Source: an uncultured Porphyromonas sp. (GTDB lineage: Bacteria; Bacteroidota; Bacteroidia; Bacteroidales; Porphyromonadaceae). From it: a DNA stretch of 64,000 bases. Below, one piece after another: positions 24,253 to 33,426 of the stretch. Location: the NCBI RefSeq assembly GCF_938039215.1, contig NZ_CALHVI010000032.1, positions 1 to 64,000 on the forward strand, read 5' to 3'. The notes below the pieces were generated by a model that saw only the letters and a program-made list of their open reading frames with translations, was not told the DNA's origin and did no database searches. The position numbers were made by a program, and so were the translations under genes. The first letter of the stretch is position 1, and every line of letters starts with the position of its first letter.

Positions 24253-25512
24253 ATGAGGCTATTCTCTCCTGCTACGATCTTCCTGGCCAAAGGGCTCTCT
24301 CGCGGTAAAGCACGCCAAGGGACTCGTCGGCTCTCCTCCATCCTTGGGATGACGACGATCGGTGTGGCACTGAGTCTGAGTGTCATGCTCCTCTCGGTGA
24401 CGATCATCTTAGGCTTCCACCGCCAAGTCCATGAGTTTGCCTTCAGTCAGACGGGACATATCAGCCTCAATGGCTATGGTAGCGACTGGAAGACTTCGAC
24501 GACCCCGATCCAGATAGCTCCCCGACTCCTCTCCTATCTCCGTCAGCAAGCAGAGATAGAGACCGCTACCCCACTTGTCCAGCAGGCGGGGCTACTCAAG
24601 ACGGAGGACGACTTCTCGGGGATCCTGCTCTACGGGATCGATTCTAGCTTCCGAAGTCGCTACTTCGAGGAGAATATCCGTTCGGGAGCCTTCCCCTCCT
24701 TCACCACGAGCAGTGATGGTCGCCCTCCGATCGTGCTCCCCTCACACGTGGCCCGACGCATGGGCTATCAGGTGGGAGATCATATCCGTATCTACTTCTT
24801 CGGAGAGAAGATGCGCATACGTGTCTTTGAGCTCCAAGCGATCTATGAGTCTACGGGGCTTGAGCTCTCCCCTGCACTCTGCCCGATCACGACCCTACAG
24901 AAGCTCAACCACTGGGATGAGCATACCTTCAGCCGCCTGCTGATCATGCTCCGCCAGCCCGAGGAGGCAGGGGCGGTCCTAGAGCACTTGATCACGAGCC
25001 TCCAAGCTCGTCCAGACCTCATCGGAGAGGAGAACTATGGGATGAACCTCGGCCAAGAGCTCCAGCCCGAGCTCTTCAACTGGCTTGCCTTCCTAGATAC
25101 CAATGTCTATGCACTACTCTCCCTCATGCTCCTCGTCGGAGGCTTTGCGATGATCACGGGGCTCATCATCATCGTACTGGACAAGAGTAGGCAGATAGGT
25201 ATCCTCAAGGCGCTTGGTGCTACGAACTCCCAGCTACGACAGACCTTCCTCCTCATCGCTACTCGCCTAATCCTCAAGGGAGTCTTCTGGGGCAATCTCC
25301 TAGCCCTCACACTTAGTCTCGTACAGCGACACTACAAGGTCATCAAGCTCAACCCTACGAACTACTTCACCGATGCTGTACCGATCCACTTCGATCTGGG
25401 ACTATGGCTGGGGATCAACGTCGGTACACTGCTCGTCATCCTCTTGATGGTCATCGTGCCTGCCAGCCTCGTCAGTCGCATCCATCCAGCAGAGAGTATG
25501 CGCATCGACTAA
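24253..25512 (+). CDS. ABC transporter permease, LolC/LolE-FtsX type
   Basis: Inner-membrane subunit of 419 residues. One N-terminal helix (TTIGVALSLSVMLLSVTIIL), a periplasmic MacB/LolC-like domain (about residues 60-265), and three C-terminal helices of the FtsX domain (residues 280-410), ending in the usual IHPAESMRID. Family members extract lipoproteins or other ligands from the inner membrane with a LolD-type ATPase, which is not encoded nearby. 0 nt from the preceding gene, and a strong terminator follows. Confidence 0.87.
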   Translation: MRLFSPATIFLAKGLSRGKARQGTRRLSSILGMTTIGVALSLSVMLLSVTIILGFHRQVHEFAFSQTGHISLNGYGSDWKTSTTPIQIAPRLLSYLRQQAEIETATPLVQQAGLLKTEDDFSGILLYGIDSSFRSRYFEENIRSGAFPSFTTSSDGRPPIVLPSHVARRMGYQVGDHIRIYFFGEKMRIRVFELQAIYESTGLELSPALCPITTLQKLNHWDEHTFSRLLIMLRQPEEAGAVLEHLITSLQARPDLIGEENYGMNLGQELQPELFNWLAFLDTNVYALLSLMLLVGGFAMITGLIIIVLDKSRQIGILKALGATNSQLRQTFLLIATRLILKGVFWGNLLALTLSLVQRHYKVIKLNPTNYFTDAVPIHFDLGLWLGINVGTLLVILLMVIVPASLVSRIHPAESMRID

Positions 25513-25533
25513 CTCCATAATATAGGCATAAAG

Positions 25534-25569
25534 AAAGCCCCTCTTCACAGCTCGGTGAAGAGGGGCTTT
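25534..25569. terminator. Bidirectional terminator between convergent units
   Basis: Perfect 15-bp stem AAAGCCCCTCTTCAC / GTGAAGAGGGGCTTT with a 6-nt loop and T-runs on both strands. It separates the ABC permease (plus) from the DUF2141 gene (minus). Confidence 0.9.
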
Positions 25570-25585
25570 TGCTTTCGTGTTTCCT

Positions 25586-26035
25586 CTAGCGTAAGGTGAT
25601 GTACTGGACATCCCCCGGCTTGAAGACGAAGAGGATATCCTTGAAGCTTGGAAGTCCATGCTCGGCAGGAGCATTGTTACTGAAGCCGTACTTCTCGGCA
25701 GGGATATAGCCATTGAAGTCGAGGGTCTTGTTCCCATTGAGGTCTTGGAAGAGACTAATACCATAGGACCCTTCGGGGAGGTCGATAAGGACGGTCTTAG
25801 TGAGTGAGTCCACCTTGGCTATGGCCGTCTTGTAGGGACTCTGAGGGTAGCTCTCCGCAGAACTATAGATAGCGATGAGGAGCTCTCCCTTGGGCTCGGT
25901 GATCCCGTCGACAGTGAGCGTCAGAGGGTGAGCAGGTGGAGTCTTCTTCTCTGCTGTGTCTTGAGCCTTGAGCGAAGGAGAGAGGAGCCCCAGCGTGAGG
26001 GTCAGTAGGGGCAGGATGCGTCTAAGGTGTCGCAT
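25586..26035 (-). CDS. Exported DUF2141 protein
   Basis: A 149-residue protein with a signal peptide (LPLLTLTLGLLSPSLKAQ). The DUF2141 beta-sandwich is recognisable by GELLIAIYSSAESY, LPEGSYGISLFQDLNGNKTLDFN and the YGFSNNAPAEHGLPSF end. The function of the family is not known. It lies 39 nt past the TonB-dependent receptor gene, and a paralogue with the same motifs precedes the receptor. Confidence 0.85.
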   Translation of the reverse strand: MRHLRRILPLLTLTLGLLSPSLKAQDTAEKKTPPAHPLTLTVDGITEPKGELLIAIYSSAESYPQSPYKTAIAKVDSLTKTVLIDLPEGSYGISLFQDLNGNKTLDFNGYIPAEKYGFSNNAPAEHGLPSFKDILFVFKPGDVQYITLR

Positions 26036-26074
26036 GATCGTAGGAGAATTAGAGTGAGTTGAATAGGATGATCT

Positions 26075-28210
26075 TTAGGGAGTCTTCTTCTGCTTCCCCG
26101 AGAGGGTGATGAAGCAGCCGATGTAGAAGAAGCGAGAGGAGGGTGGCGAGATACGCACGCCCTCTGTGGGGGTCAGCGGGTCGGGCTCGATCCCCCAGTA
26201 GTTGGTCGTCCCAAGGACGTTGGTGCATCCCAAGTGGAGAAGCACCTTCTTGGAGGCAATGTAGCTCCAAGAGAGGTCTAGCCGAGAGCGCCGAGGGAGC
26301 TGGATGGGTGTGAGGTCATAGCTATAGCCCTTCGCCCCAGCATCTATGTAGTAGCTGCAGCCAAGAAGACTCTTCAGCGCCCCCGACCAGTACTTAGCCG
26401 TGAGGCGGAAGGTATGGGGGCTCACATAGCTGGGGGCTAGTGGGCGGAGGTAGCGATCATAGCTCAGCTGAGCTTGGGTATAGGAGTAAGAAGTCGAATA
26501 ATCGATAGTTCCGAGGCTTCCCTTATGGAAGAGCGTAAGCCCATAGCTCTCCCCTCCCCCTTGGTCGTCGAAGTGCTTGGGGTAGCCCTCTGCTAGAGAG
26601 CGGGTGAGATGCTGGTAGCTCTTGTAGAAGAGGGAGAGCTGTACGAGAGGTGTCTTGTCGCCATAGCTGTAGGAGAGCTGAGAGATCTCCGATCGGCTGC
26701 TCTTGAGCGCAGGCATGAAGCGGAGGATCTCCTTCTCGGGAAGCTGGGTGTAGCGCCCCCATGAGGCGGAGAAGACATGTCTGCCATGTCGGTAGCCCGC
26801 ATAGAGGCGGGGAGCGAGGCTCCAAGCCTTGATAAGGCTCGCATACTCACCTCGGAGCCCTGCGCTGAGGCTCAGCCCTCGATGTAGATAGCTGACCTCG
26901 AGGAAGGACACGGGCAGATGGTTTGAGAAGTTCAGTTGGTATCGACCTCCTGTGAGTTCGTAGCTCTCACGATAGTCCCTCCAGCTGTAGTCAAGTCCGC
27001 CGAGGATGGAGAAGGGTTCACCGCTGTACTTCAGGGCAAGGCGGGCTTCGGCATAGAGGTCATGATCAAGGACTTGGTCCTGTGGAGCGACTAGGGATGA
27101 GCCCGAGAAGTCGGAGTACTGAGTATGAGTGCCTACTTCCAGCTGGCACGCTGTGCCTAGGCTTCGTACATAGGTAAGACGACCATAATAACGATCCTCC
27201 CGAAGGCGGCTATGGAATGTAGGTAGCGAGGCATTAGGTCTGTAGCCTAAGCCCATTCCCGTATAGCTCAGCTGGGCCTTGAGCGTCGCTTGAGGCAGGT
27301 CATGCCAGAGGGAAGCCGTGAGGGAAGGACTATAGAAGCTACGAGTATAAGGGTAGGCACTCGGCATGACCCGATCATAGAGGGAAAGGTCGGTGTAGCT
27401 AGCTGAGAGCTCCAGCTTCGTAGCGGAGGAAGGCGCACCCAGTCCCCATGTGAAGCTAGGGCCTATACTACTCAGACTTATGATGCTCCCAGGCTTGACA
27501 TCCTTCGTATCCCGAGAGAGGATCTGGACCACACCTGAGAGTGCTTGTCCCATCGAAGCAGAGTAGCCCCCTGAGAGGAGGTTTATCTCCTTGCATTCGC
27601 TTGGTGAGAGGATGCTTCGTACCGATGAATTCTTGGAGCTGATGCTGTAGGGATTAGGTAGACGCAAGCCATCGATATAGACTTGGCTCTCATGAGGAGC
27701 ACCGCCCTGCAGACTGAGTCGCCCATCAGTGTCGGAGCTCTGAGCATCGGGATCCTCCATCAGCCCACCGAGGATATCACCGAGGGCTCGTGGCGTCATG
27801 AGTATATCCAAGGTTGTGAAGCGGGAGGTAAGTGGAGCATAGCCCGAGATCGGCAGAAGCCTTCGGCGGGAGATGGTGACTCCCTCGATCGACCGCTGCG
27901 CCTCAATGAGGATGATCCGATAGATCTGGGATGAAGGGCGAAGGAGCATCACCTTCGACTGATAGCCTTCGGCAAGGAAGACCAGCGAGATACGCTCTAT
28001 ACTATCGGGGAGAGTAAGTAGGAATTCCCCACCCTTCCCCGTCTCGGTGAGCTGTCGTCCCGTAGCTTGGTCGAGGACCTGCACCTTTGGGAGTGGCTCA
28101 TCAGAGCTGTTGGTTATTCGTCCTCGGAGCTCACGTGCTTCTTGAGCTTGTAGGGACAAGGTGCTCCCCAAGAGGAGGAACAAGATACTTAGAATAAGGG
28201 AACGAGGCAT
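26075..28210 (-). CDS. TonB-dependent outer-membrane receptor
   Basis: An outer-membrane receptor of 711 residues. Signal peptide MPRSLILSILFLLLGSTLSLQAQ; a carboxypeptidase-regulatory-like beta-sandwich (residues 25-105, REL-RGRITNSSDEPLPKVQV); a plug domain (about 120-230, LGDILGGLMEDPDAQ and HESQVYIDGLRLPNPYS); then a 22-strand-type barrel to the aromatic C-terminus region (FFYIGCFITLSG). The ligand cannot be told. It lacks a neighbouring SusD, so it is not a classical glycan-uptake pair. It is flanked on both sides by DUF2141 genes in one minus-strand unit. Confidence 0.9.
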   Translation of the reverse strand: MPRSLILSILFLLLGSTLSLQAQEARELRGRITNSSDEPLPKVQVLDQATGRQLTETGKGGEFLLTLPDSIERISLVFLAEGYQSKVMLLRPSSQIYRIILIEAQRSIEGVTISRRRLLPISGYAPLTSRFTTLDILMTPRALGDILGGLMEDPDAQSSDTDGRLSLQGGAPHESQVYIDGLRLPNPYSISSKNSSVRSILSPSECKEINLLSGGYSASMGQALSGVVQILSRDTKDVKPGSIISLSSIGPSFTWGLGAPSSATKLELSASYTDLSLYDRVMPSAYPYTRSFYSPSLTASLWHDLPQATLKAQLSYTGMGLGYRPNASLPTFHSRLREDRYYGRLTYVRSLGTACQLEVGTHTQYSDFSGSSLVAPQDQVLDHDLYAEARLALKYSGEPFSILGGLDYSWRDYRESYELTGGRYQLNFSNHLPVSFLEVSYLHRGLSLSAGLRGEYASLIKAWSLAPRLYAGYRHGRHVFSASWGRYTQLPEKEILRFMPALKSSRSEISQLSYSYGDKTPLVQLSLFYKSYQHLTRSLAEGYPKHFDDQGGGESYGLTLFHKGSLGTIDYSTSYSYTQAQLSYDRYLRPLAPSYVSPHTFRLTAKYWSGALKSLLGCSYYIDAGAKGYSYDLTPIQLPRRSRLDLSWSYIASKKVLLHLGCTNVLGTTNYWGIEPDPLTPTEGVRISPPSSRFFYIGCFITLSGKQKKTP

Positions 28211-28246
28211 GTCTGCGAAGGTGTTACGAGCTTCTGCCCGCTGGTG

Positions 28247-28666
28247 TTACTTGATCTTGATCCTCATCTCGGTATCCTCATTGAGGGTGAAGGACGCAGG
28301 CTTGTAGCGGGGAGGTCCCATCTTGGGACGTGCATCACGACTGAAGCCACAGGGCTCGGTGGGCAGGCGGAAGAAGTTGCGATCCACCTTGCCGTTGCTA
28401 TTGAGATCCTGATAGATGACGACCGCATAGGTACCTGTCTCCAGCTCAATGACTACTCGTTTGCTGAGGGCATCGACGGGTGTAGTGAGCGTCTTGATGG
28501 GCTTCTTGAGGTAGTCCTCGGCGGAGCTGTAGACGGAGATCAAGAGATTGCCTTTCTTCTCTTTTATACCTACGATGTCGAGGTTGAGACGATGAGTCGT
28601 CTGTGCCCAGCCTGCTATGCTTGTAAGGAGGAAGGCGGAGAGGAGACCGAGATAGATTCGTTTCAT
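28247..28666 (-). CDS. Exported DUF2141 protein, paralogue
   Basis: A 139-residue protein with signal peptide (LGLLSAFLLTSIAGWAQ) and the same family blocks as the gene at 25586: GNLLISVYSSAEDY, LETGTYAVVIYQDLNSNGKVDRN and PCGFSRDARPKMGPP. It is the first gene of a three-gene unit with the receptor, 36 nt upstream of it. The pair of DUF2141 proteins probably acts with the receptor, an inference from gene order only. Confidence 0.85.
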   Translation of the reverse strand: MKRIYLGLLSAFLLTSIAGWAQTTHRLNLDIVGIKEKKGNLLISVYSSAEDYLKKPIKTLTTPVDALSKRVVIELETGTYAVVIYQDLNSNGKVDRNFFRLPTEPCGFSRDARPKMGPPRYKPASFTLNEDTEMRIKIK

Positions 28667-28731
28667 AGGCCGTGTAGATGAGTTGATTCTCTTTTGTGGA
28701 GACTTGCGTGTTATAGGATGATCCTACACAA

Positions 28732-28739
28732 CAAAGGTA
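28732..28739 (-). promoter_or_regulatory. Promoter -7 box for the DUF2141-receptor unit
   Basis: TACCTTTG on the minus strand, about 65 nt before the first ATG. Confidence 0.65.
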
Positions 28740-28930
28740 GTAAAAACCAGCACTTAGTATATGCGTACTAAGAAACTGACACGTCACCCCAAAATGGGTC
28801 AAGGAAAATCCCCCCAAACTAGGGTGTCGGAGTAAACTTCCGACGGGGTACTTTCACCTAGCTCTACCCTACTATATATCAGCGATATAGGTTATTTTTA
28901 GAAGAACCCTACAGGATGACGCTTCAGAAA

Positions 28931-29010
28931 CCTACGGTAGGTCGTCACTGCGACCTACCGTAGGTCGCCTCGACGACCCACAGTAGGTTTTTCTTGCGAC
29001 CCACCATAGG
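28931..29010. repeat. Palindromic repeat array 4, 23-bp period
   Basis: Cores CCTACGGTAGG (28931), CCTACCGTAGG (28954), CCCACAGTAGG (28977) and CCCACCATAGG (29000), exactly 23 bp apart, plus a left half-unit CCTACAGG at 28908 in the same register. Units 1 and 2 are exact inverted copies, giving a perfect 15-bp stem (28930-28944 with 28951-28965) over the 6-nt loop TCACTG. It lies 117 bp before the argS promoter box. Confidence 0.9.
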
Positions 29011-29126
29011 TCGCAAAAAGGCACTCCAGAGCGCTCCCCCATCCTCCATCCCTTCGAGAGGAGATAAAGCTCCTCTCTATCGAGTCCCAATACGACCTTC
29101 TGCATGAGCAAACACTTAATAAATGC

Positions 29127-29134
29127 TACCTTTG
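29127..29134 (+). promoter_or_regulatory. Promoter -7 box for argS
   Basis: TACCTTTG, giving a leader of about 70 nt. Confidence 0.65.
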
Positions 29135-29210
29135 TAGTCTATTCTGTGGGGAGCGTCTAGCTCACCCCATATATTATTCAGCTATCACTCTATCGTATCA
29201 GAGACCGATT

Positions 29211-31007
29211 ATGTCGATCATACAGTCCTTGCAGCATGCCACAGTAGAGGCCGTGAAGGCGCTCTATGGACAAGCCCCTGAAGCATCACAGATCCAGCTC
29301 CAGAAGACTCGTAGTGAGTTCGAAGGGCAGTGGACACTCGTGACCTTCCCCCTGCTTAAGATCTCACACAAGAACCCTGAGGTTACCGCCCAAGAGCTAG
29401 GTGCCTACCTTCTGGAGCATAGCTCTCTGGTAGCAGCTATTCAGGTCGTCAAGGGCTTCCTCAACCTCAGTATCGCTCCTTCAGCTTGGGTCGAAGACTT
29501 CAATGAGATCCGTGCTGATGAGACCTTCGGACACAAGCAGGCGAGCGAGGATGCTCCCTTCGTGATGGTCGAATACTCTTCGCCCAATACCAACAAGCCT
29601 CTGCACCTAGGGCACGTGCGCAACAACCTCCTTGGCTACAGCATCGCCCTCATCCTCAAAGCTTCGGGGAATAAGGTCTTCAAGACGAACATCGTCAATG
29701 ACCGAGGTATCCATATCTGTAAGTCCATGCTCGCTTGGCAGCGCTGGGGCAATGGAGCTACCCCCGAAAGTACGGGGAAGAAGGGCGACCATCTGATCGG
29801 TGACTTCTACGTCCTCTTCGACAAGCACTTCAAGGAAGAGGTCTCTGCCCTGATGGCCGAGGGCAAGACAAAGGAAGAGGCTGAAGCTGCTTCTCCGCTT
29901 ATGTCCGAGGCTCGTGCTATGCTCCGTAAGTGGGAGGAAGGCGATGAGGAGATCCGTGGTCTATGGCGCAAGATGAACGCTTGGGTCTACGAGGGCTTCG
30001 ATGAGACTTACCACCGCATGGGTGTGAGCTTCGACAAGGTCTACTATGAGTCGGAGACTTACCTCCTCGGTAAGGGAGAAGTCCTGCGAGGACTCAGCGA
30101 AGGGAAGTTCGTCCAAGATCCCGATGGCTCCGTATGGGCAGACTTCACGGACGAAGGACTTGACCGCAAGATCCTCCTGCGCTCCGATGGTACCTCCGTC
30201 TACATCACTCAGGATATCGGCACAGCGAAGATGCGCTTCGACGAGTATCCCATCGACAAGATGGTCTACGTCGTAGGCAATGAGCAGGAGTATCACTTCA
30301 AGGTGCTCTCCCTCCTGCTCGATCGCCTAGGCTATGCCTTTGGTAAGGGGCTCGTACACTTCAGCTATGGCATGGTAGAGCTCCCCGAGGGTAAGATGAA
30401 GAGCCGTGAAGGGACGGTCGTCGATGCAGATGATCTCATGGATGAGATGATCGCTACGGCACGAACCATCGCCGAAGAGCAGGGTAAGGCCAAGGACATG
30501 ACTCCCGAAGAAGCCAGCGAAGTAGCTCGCCGTGTAGGTCTAGGCTCGCTGAAGTACTTCATCCTCAAGGTGGACCCACGCAAGAACATGACCTTCAACC
30601 CCAAGGAAAGTATCGACTTCAATGGGAATACAGGGTCCTTCATCCAGTACACCTATGCTCGTATTCGCAGCGTACTACGCAAGGCCACAGAGTCGGGTAT
30701 TACCCTCCCCTCTTCCTTTGCTCCAGAGAGCCTAGAGCTCTCGACCAAGGAGCAGGAACTCATCGCTAAGGTCGCCGAGTATGCCGAAGCAGTAGAGGAA
30801 GCTGCACGTAGCTACAGCCCTGCTGTCATCGCTAACTACGTCTATGATCTCGTGAAGGAGTACAACCAGTTCTATCACGACTTCTCCATCCTCAGAGAGG
30901 AGCGCACGGAGCTAAGAGACTTCCGTCTAGCGCTCTCCGAAGTCGTCGCTCGCACAATCGCTTCGGGCTTCGCTCTTCTGGGTATCGAGATGCCTGAGCG
31001 CATGTGA
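29211..31007 (+). CDS. argS: Arginyl-tRNA synthetase
   Basis: Class I synthetase that charges tRNA-Arg. The 598 residues contain the N-terminal additional domain, the HIGH-type signature in PNTNKPLHLGHVRNN, the second signature region as EGKMKSREGTVVDADDL, and the C-terminal anticodon-binding DALR domain (YNQFYHDFSILREER, then ASGFALLGIEMPERM at the end). It stands alone between its own promoter and a hairpin. Confidence 0.97.
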   Translation: MSIIQSLQHATVEAVKALYGQAPEASQIQLQKTRSEFEGQWTLVTFPLLKISHKNPEVTAQELGAYLLEHSSLVAAIQVVKGFLNLSIAPSAWVEDFNEIRADETFGHKQASEDAPFVMVEYSSPNTNKPLHLGHVRNNLLGYSIALILKASGNKVFKTNIVNDRGIHICKSMLAWQRWGNGATPESTGKKGDHLIGDFYVLFDKHFKEEVSALMAEGKTKEEAEAASPLMSEARAMLRKWEEGDEEIRGLWRKMNAWVYEGFDETYHRMGVSFDKVYYESETYLLGKGEVLRGLSEGKFVQDPDGSVWADFTDEGLDRKILLRSDGTSVYITQDIGTAKMRFDEYPIDKMVYVVGNEQEYHFKVLSLLLDRLGYAFGKGLVHFSYGMVELPEGKMKSREGTVVDADDLMDEMIATARTIAEEQGKAKDMTPEEASEVARRVGLGSLKYFILKVDPRKNMTFNPKESIDFNGNTGSFIQYTYARIRSVLRKATESGITLPSSFAPESLELSTKEQELIAKVAEYAEAVEEAARSYSPAVIANYVYDLVKEYNQFYHDFSILREERTELRDFRLALSEVVARTIASGFALLGIEMPERM

Positions 31008-31037
31008 TCGGACTCGGAGTATCCTGACGATATTCAT

Positions 31038-31088
31038 GGAGGCTATCTTGCGATAGGCAGGATAGCCTCCTAGTCTATAAGTTTATTT
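31038..31088 (+). terminator. Probable terminator after argS
   Basis: Perfect 10-bp stem GGAGGCTATC (31038-31047) with GATAGCCTCC (31061-31070), followed by a mixed T-rich stretch. Confidence 0.6.
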
Positions 31089-31090
31089 CG

Positions 31091-31098
31091 TACCTTTC
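31091..31098 (+). promoter_or_regulatory. Promoter-like -7 box for relA
   Basis: TACCTTTC, one base off TAnnTTTG, 15 nt before the ATG at 31114, so the leader would be under 12 nt. Confidence 0.5.
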
Positions 31099-31113
31099 GA
31101 AGCAGAGAGAAGT

Positions 31114-33390
31114 ATGGTATCAGTATCAGCCGTATCCGCATCTATGTTTAGCCCTAGTCAAGAGCTCCAGATCTATAGTAGTAGCCGCTACCTCCTCGGG
31201 GTCCTCCAGCCTCGTCTCGATAGAGCTTGTCGTCTCCAGGTGAGAGACTGGCTCATAGAGGCAGTGCGTGCTGGGAGCTTCTCCTCCGAGGATGAAGGGC
31301 TACATAGCATCCCCGATATCATCGTACAGCTAGAGGTCGCTTGCCTCATTAGCCGAGAGCTGGGCCTCAATGCTCACTCCATCCTCTCCGTCCTCCTCTA
31401 CCGTCCCTTCAGTAGCGGACTCATCACGGCGAGCGAGGTCAGATCGGTATGTGGCGAGGAGGTCGTGCGCCTACTCCAGCTACTCATGCGTACCTCGGAG
31501 CTCTATATGCGCAAGGAGGCGATTAGCTCGGAGAACTTCCACAACCTCCTGATCTCTATGGCCGAGGATATGCGTGTGGTGCTCATCATCATCGCCTATC
31601 GCCTCTACCTCTTACGTCATGCTTCGAAGATCTATACCGGCGAAGGGCGCAGAGCTTTGGCATCGGAAGTCTCCTTCCTCTATGCCCCCATTGCCCATCG
31701 CCTCGGGCTCTACAAGATCAAGGGCGAGATGGAGGACCTTTGCCTCAAGTACCTCCAGCCTAAGATCTACGGCTTCATCACACGCAAGCTACGTGAGACT
31801 AAGGATGTGCGTGATGCTTATATAGCAGAGTTCATCCGCATCGTCAGAGAGTCACTCGAGAAGAACCTTCAGGATGTGCCCTTCGAGATGAAGGGGCGTG
31901 TCAAGAGCGTCAGCTCCATCAGCAACAAGCTGAAGAAGCTACCCTTCGAGGATATCTATGATGTCTTCGCTATCCGCATCATCATCGATGTCCCCTTAGA
32001 GCGTGAACGCCAAGTCTGCTGGCAGATCTACTCGATCGTAGCCGATATGTACCGCCCTAATCCCGAGCGCCTCAAGGACTGGATCTCCATCCCTAAGAGT
32101 AATGGCTACGAGAGCCTGCACACTACGGTCATGGGACCAGGTAATCGCTGGGTAGAGGTACAGATCCGCTCCAAGCGTATGGATGCCATCGCCGAGCAGG
32201 GTGTCGCCGCTCACTGGCGCTACAAGGGCATCCGTAGTGAGAGTGGGCTTGATGAGTTCCTCGCCTCTGTGCGTGAAGCTCTAGAGACCGTACGTGATGA
32301 TGCCACCGGTGAGGAAGAGAAGCGCCAGACGCTAGAGTCTTCGCTACTCACACTGAAGGCTCAGGAGATCTACGTCTTCACTCCTAAGGGGGAGATCATC
32401 AAGCTCCCTCAGGGCGCTACGCTCCTAGACTTTGCCTTCGCCATACATAGTCGAGTCGGTGCACGAGCTATCTCGGGGAAGGTCAATGGGAAGAACGTAT
32501 CGCTCCGCCACCAGCTCTCCAACGGTGATAGTGTAGAGATCCTCACCTCCCCACAGCAGACACCCAAGGCAGGCTGGCTATCAATCGTCGTCAGCCCTAA
32601 GGCTAAGGCCAAGATACGTCAGCTCCTCCGTGCCGAGGAGCAAGCAGGTATCGGTGTGGCAAAGGAGATGATCCAGCGCCGAATCAAGAACCGCAAGCTC
32701 CCCTTCGACGAGGCTGCATTCATCCGCATCACCCTACGCAAGGGCTACAAGAATCTCTCGGACTTCTATCGAGATCTCACCGATAGTAAAATAGAAGTCC
32801 AAGACTTCCTCAACCTCTACGAACAAGAGCTAGCTGCAGCAGCCCTCATCGAAGCTCAGCCCTCTATCGGCTCGGCTCGCTCTGCGGAGGACTTCACCTA
32901 CAGCTCAGCAGAGGAGAAGGATAGCCCAATCAGTTCTTCGGAGGTGCTTATCCTCGACAGAGGGCTCACGGGTGTGGCTTATAGCCTAGCGCAGTGCTGT
33001 CGTCCACTCTATGGCGATGAGGTCTTTGGCCTCGTGACGACACGTGGGATCAAGGTGCATCGCATGAACTGCCCCAATGCCCCCGACATGTTCGCTCACT
33101 CCCCCCACAAGATCATCTGCGCTAAGTGGAATGGAGAGAGCGGAAGCACGCAGGTCGCCTCCCTCGAGGTCGTAGGTCGAGATGAGCTATCTATCGCTAC
33201 CAACATCACCTCACTCATTCGGAAGGAGTCGGGGGTCAAGCTCCGCAGCTATTCGATCAATTCGCAGGATGGTCTCTTCCACGGCTCCTTCGTCCTCTAC
33301 GTAGAGCGTCGTGAAGCATTGACGATCCTACTCAAGAAGATACGTAGCGCTTCGGGTGTCAAGCACGCTGAGCTAGCTACAAGACAGTAA
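31114..33390 (+). CDS. relA: RelA/SpoT-type (p)ppGpp synthetase, hydrolase site lost
   Basis: Long RSH protein of 758 residues. The N-terminal HD hydrolase domain is present in outline but its metal and catalytic positions are gone: the HPLxVA region reads VQLEVA, HDxxED reads YRPFSSG (residues 95-101), and LADRLHN reads IAYRLYL (160-166). The synthetase domain looks intact (GRVKSVSSISNKL, EDIYDVFAIRI, DWISIPKSNGYESLHTTV, EVQIRSKRMDAIAEQGVAAHW). TGS (EIYVFTPKGEIIKLPQGATL), a zinc-finger-like CCRPLYGDEV...MNCPNA and a C-terminal ACT domain follow. It is likely a synthesis-only RelA; a separate SpoT should exist outside this window. Confidence 0.92.
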   Translation: MVSVSAVSASMFSPSQELQIYSSSRYLLGVLQPRLDRACRLQVRDWLIEAVRAGSFSSEDEGLHSIPDIIVQLEVACLISRELGLNAHSILSVLLYRPFSSGLITASEVRSVCGEEVVRLLQLLMRTSELYMRKEAISSENFHNLLISMAEDMRVVLIIIAYRLYLLRHASKIYTGEGRRALASEVSFLYAPIAHRLGLYKIKGEMEDLCLKYLQPKIYGFITRKLRETKDVRDAYIAEFIRIVRESLEKNLQDVPFEMKGRVKSVSSISNKLKKLPFEDIYDVFAIRIIIDVPLERERQVCWQIYSIVADMYRPNPERLKDWISIPKSNGYESLHTTVMGPGNRWVEVQIRSKRMDAIAEQGVAAHWRYKGIRSESGLDEFLASVREALETVRDDATGEEEKRQTLESSLLTLKAQEIYVFTPKGEIIKLPQGATLLDFAFAIHSRVGARAISGKVNGKNVSLRHQLSNGDSVEILTSPQQTPKAGWLSIVVSPKAKAKIRQLLRAEEQAGIGVAKEMIQRRIKNRKLPFDEAAFIRITLRKGYKNLSDFYRDLTDSKIEVQDFLNLYEQELAAAALIEAQPSIGSARSAEDFTYSSAEEKDSPISSSEVLILDRGLTGVAYSLAQCCRPLYGDEVFGLVTTRGIKVHRMNCPNAPDMFAHSPHKIICAKWNGESGSTQVASLEVVGRDELSIATNITSLIRKESGVKLRSYSINSQDGLFHGSFVLYVERREALTILLKKIRSASGVKHAELATRQ

Positions 33391-33426
33391 AGAAGAACTC
33401 AACTAAACACACAACTTAACGTTACT

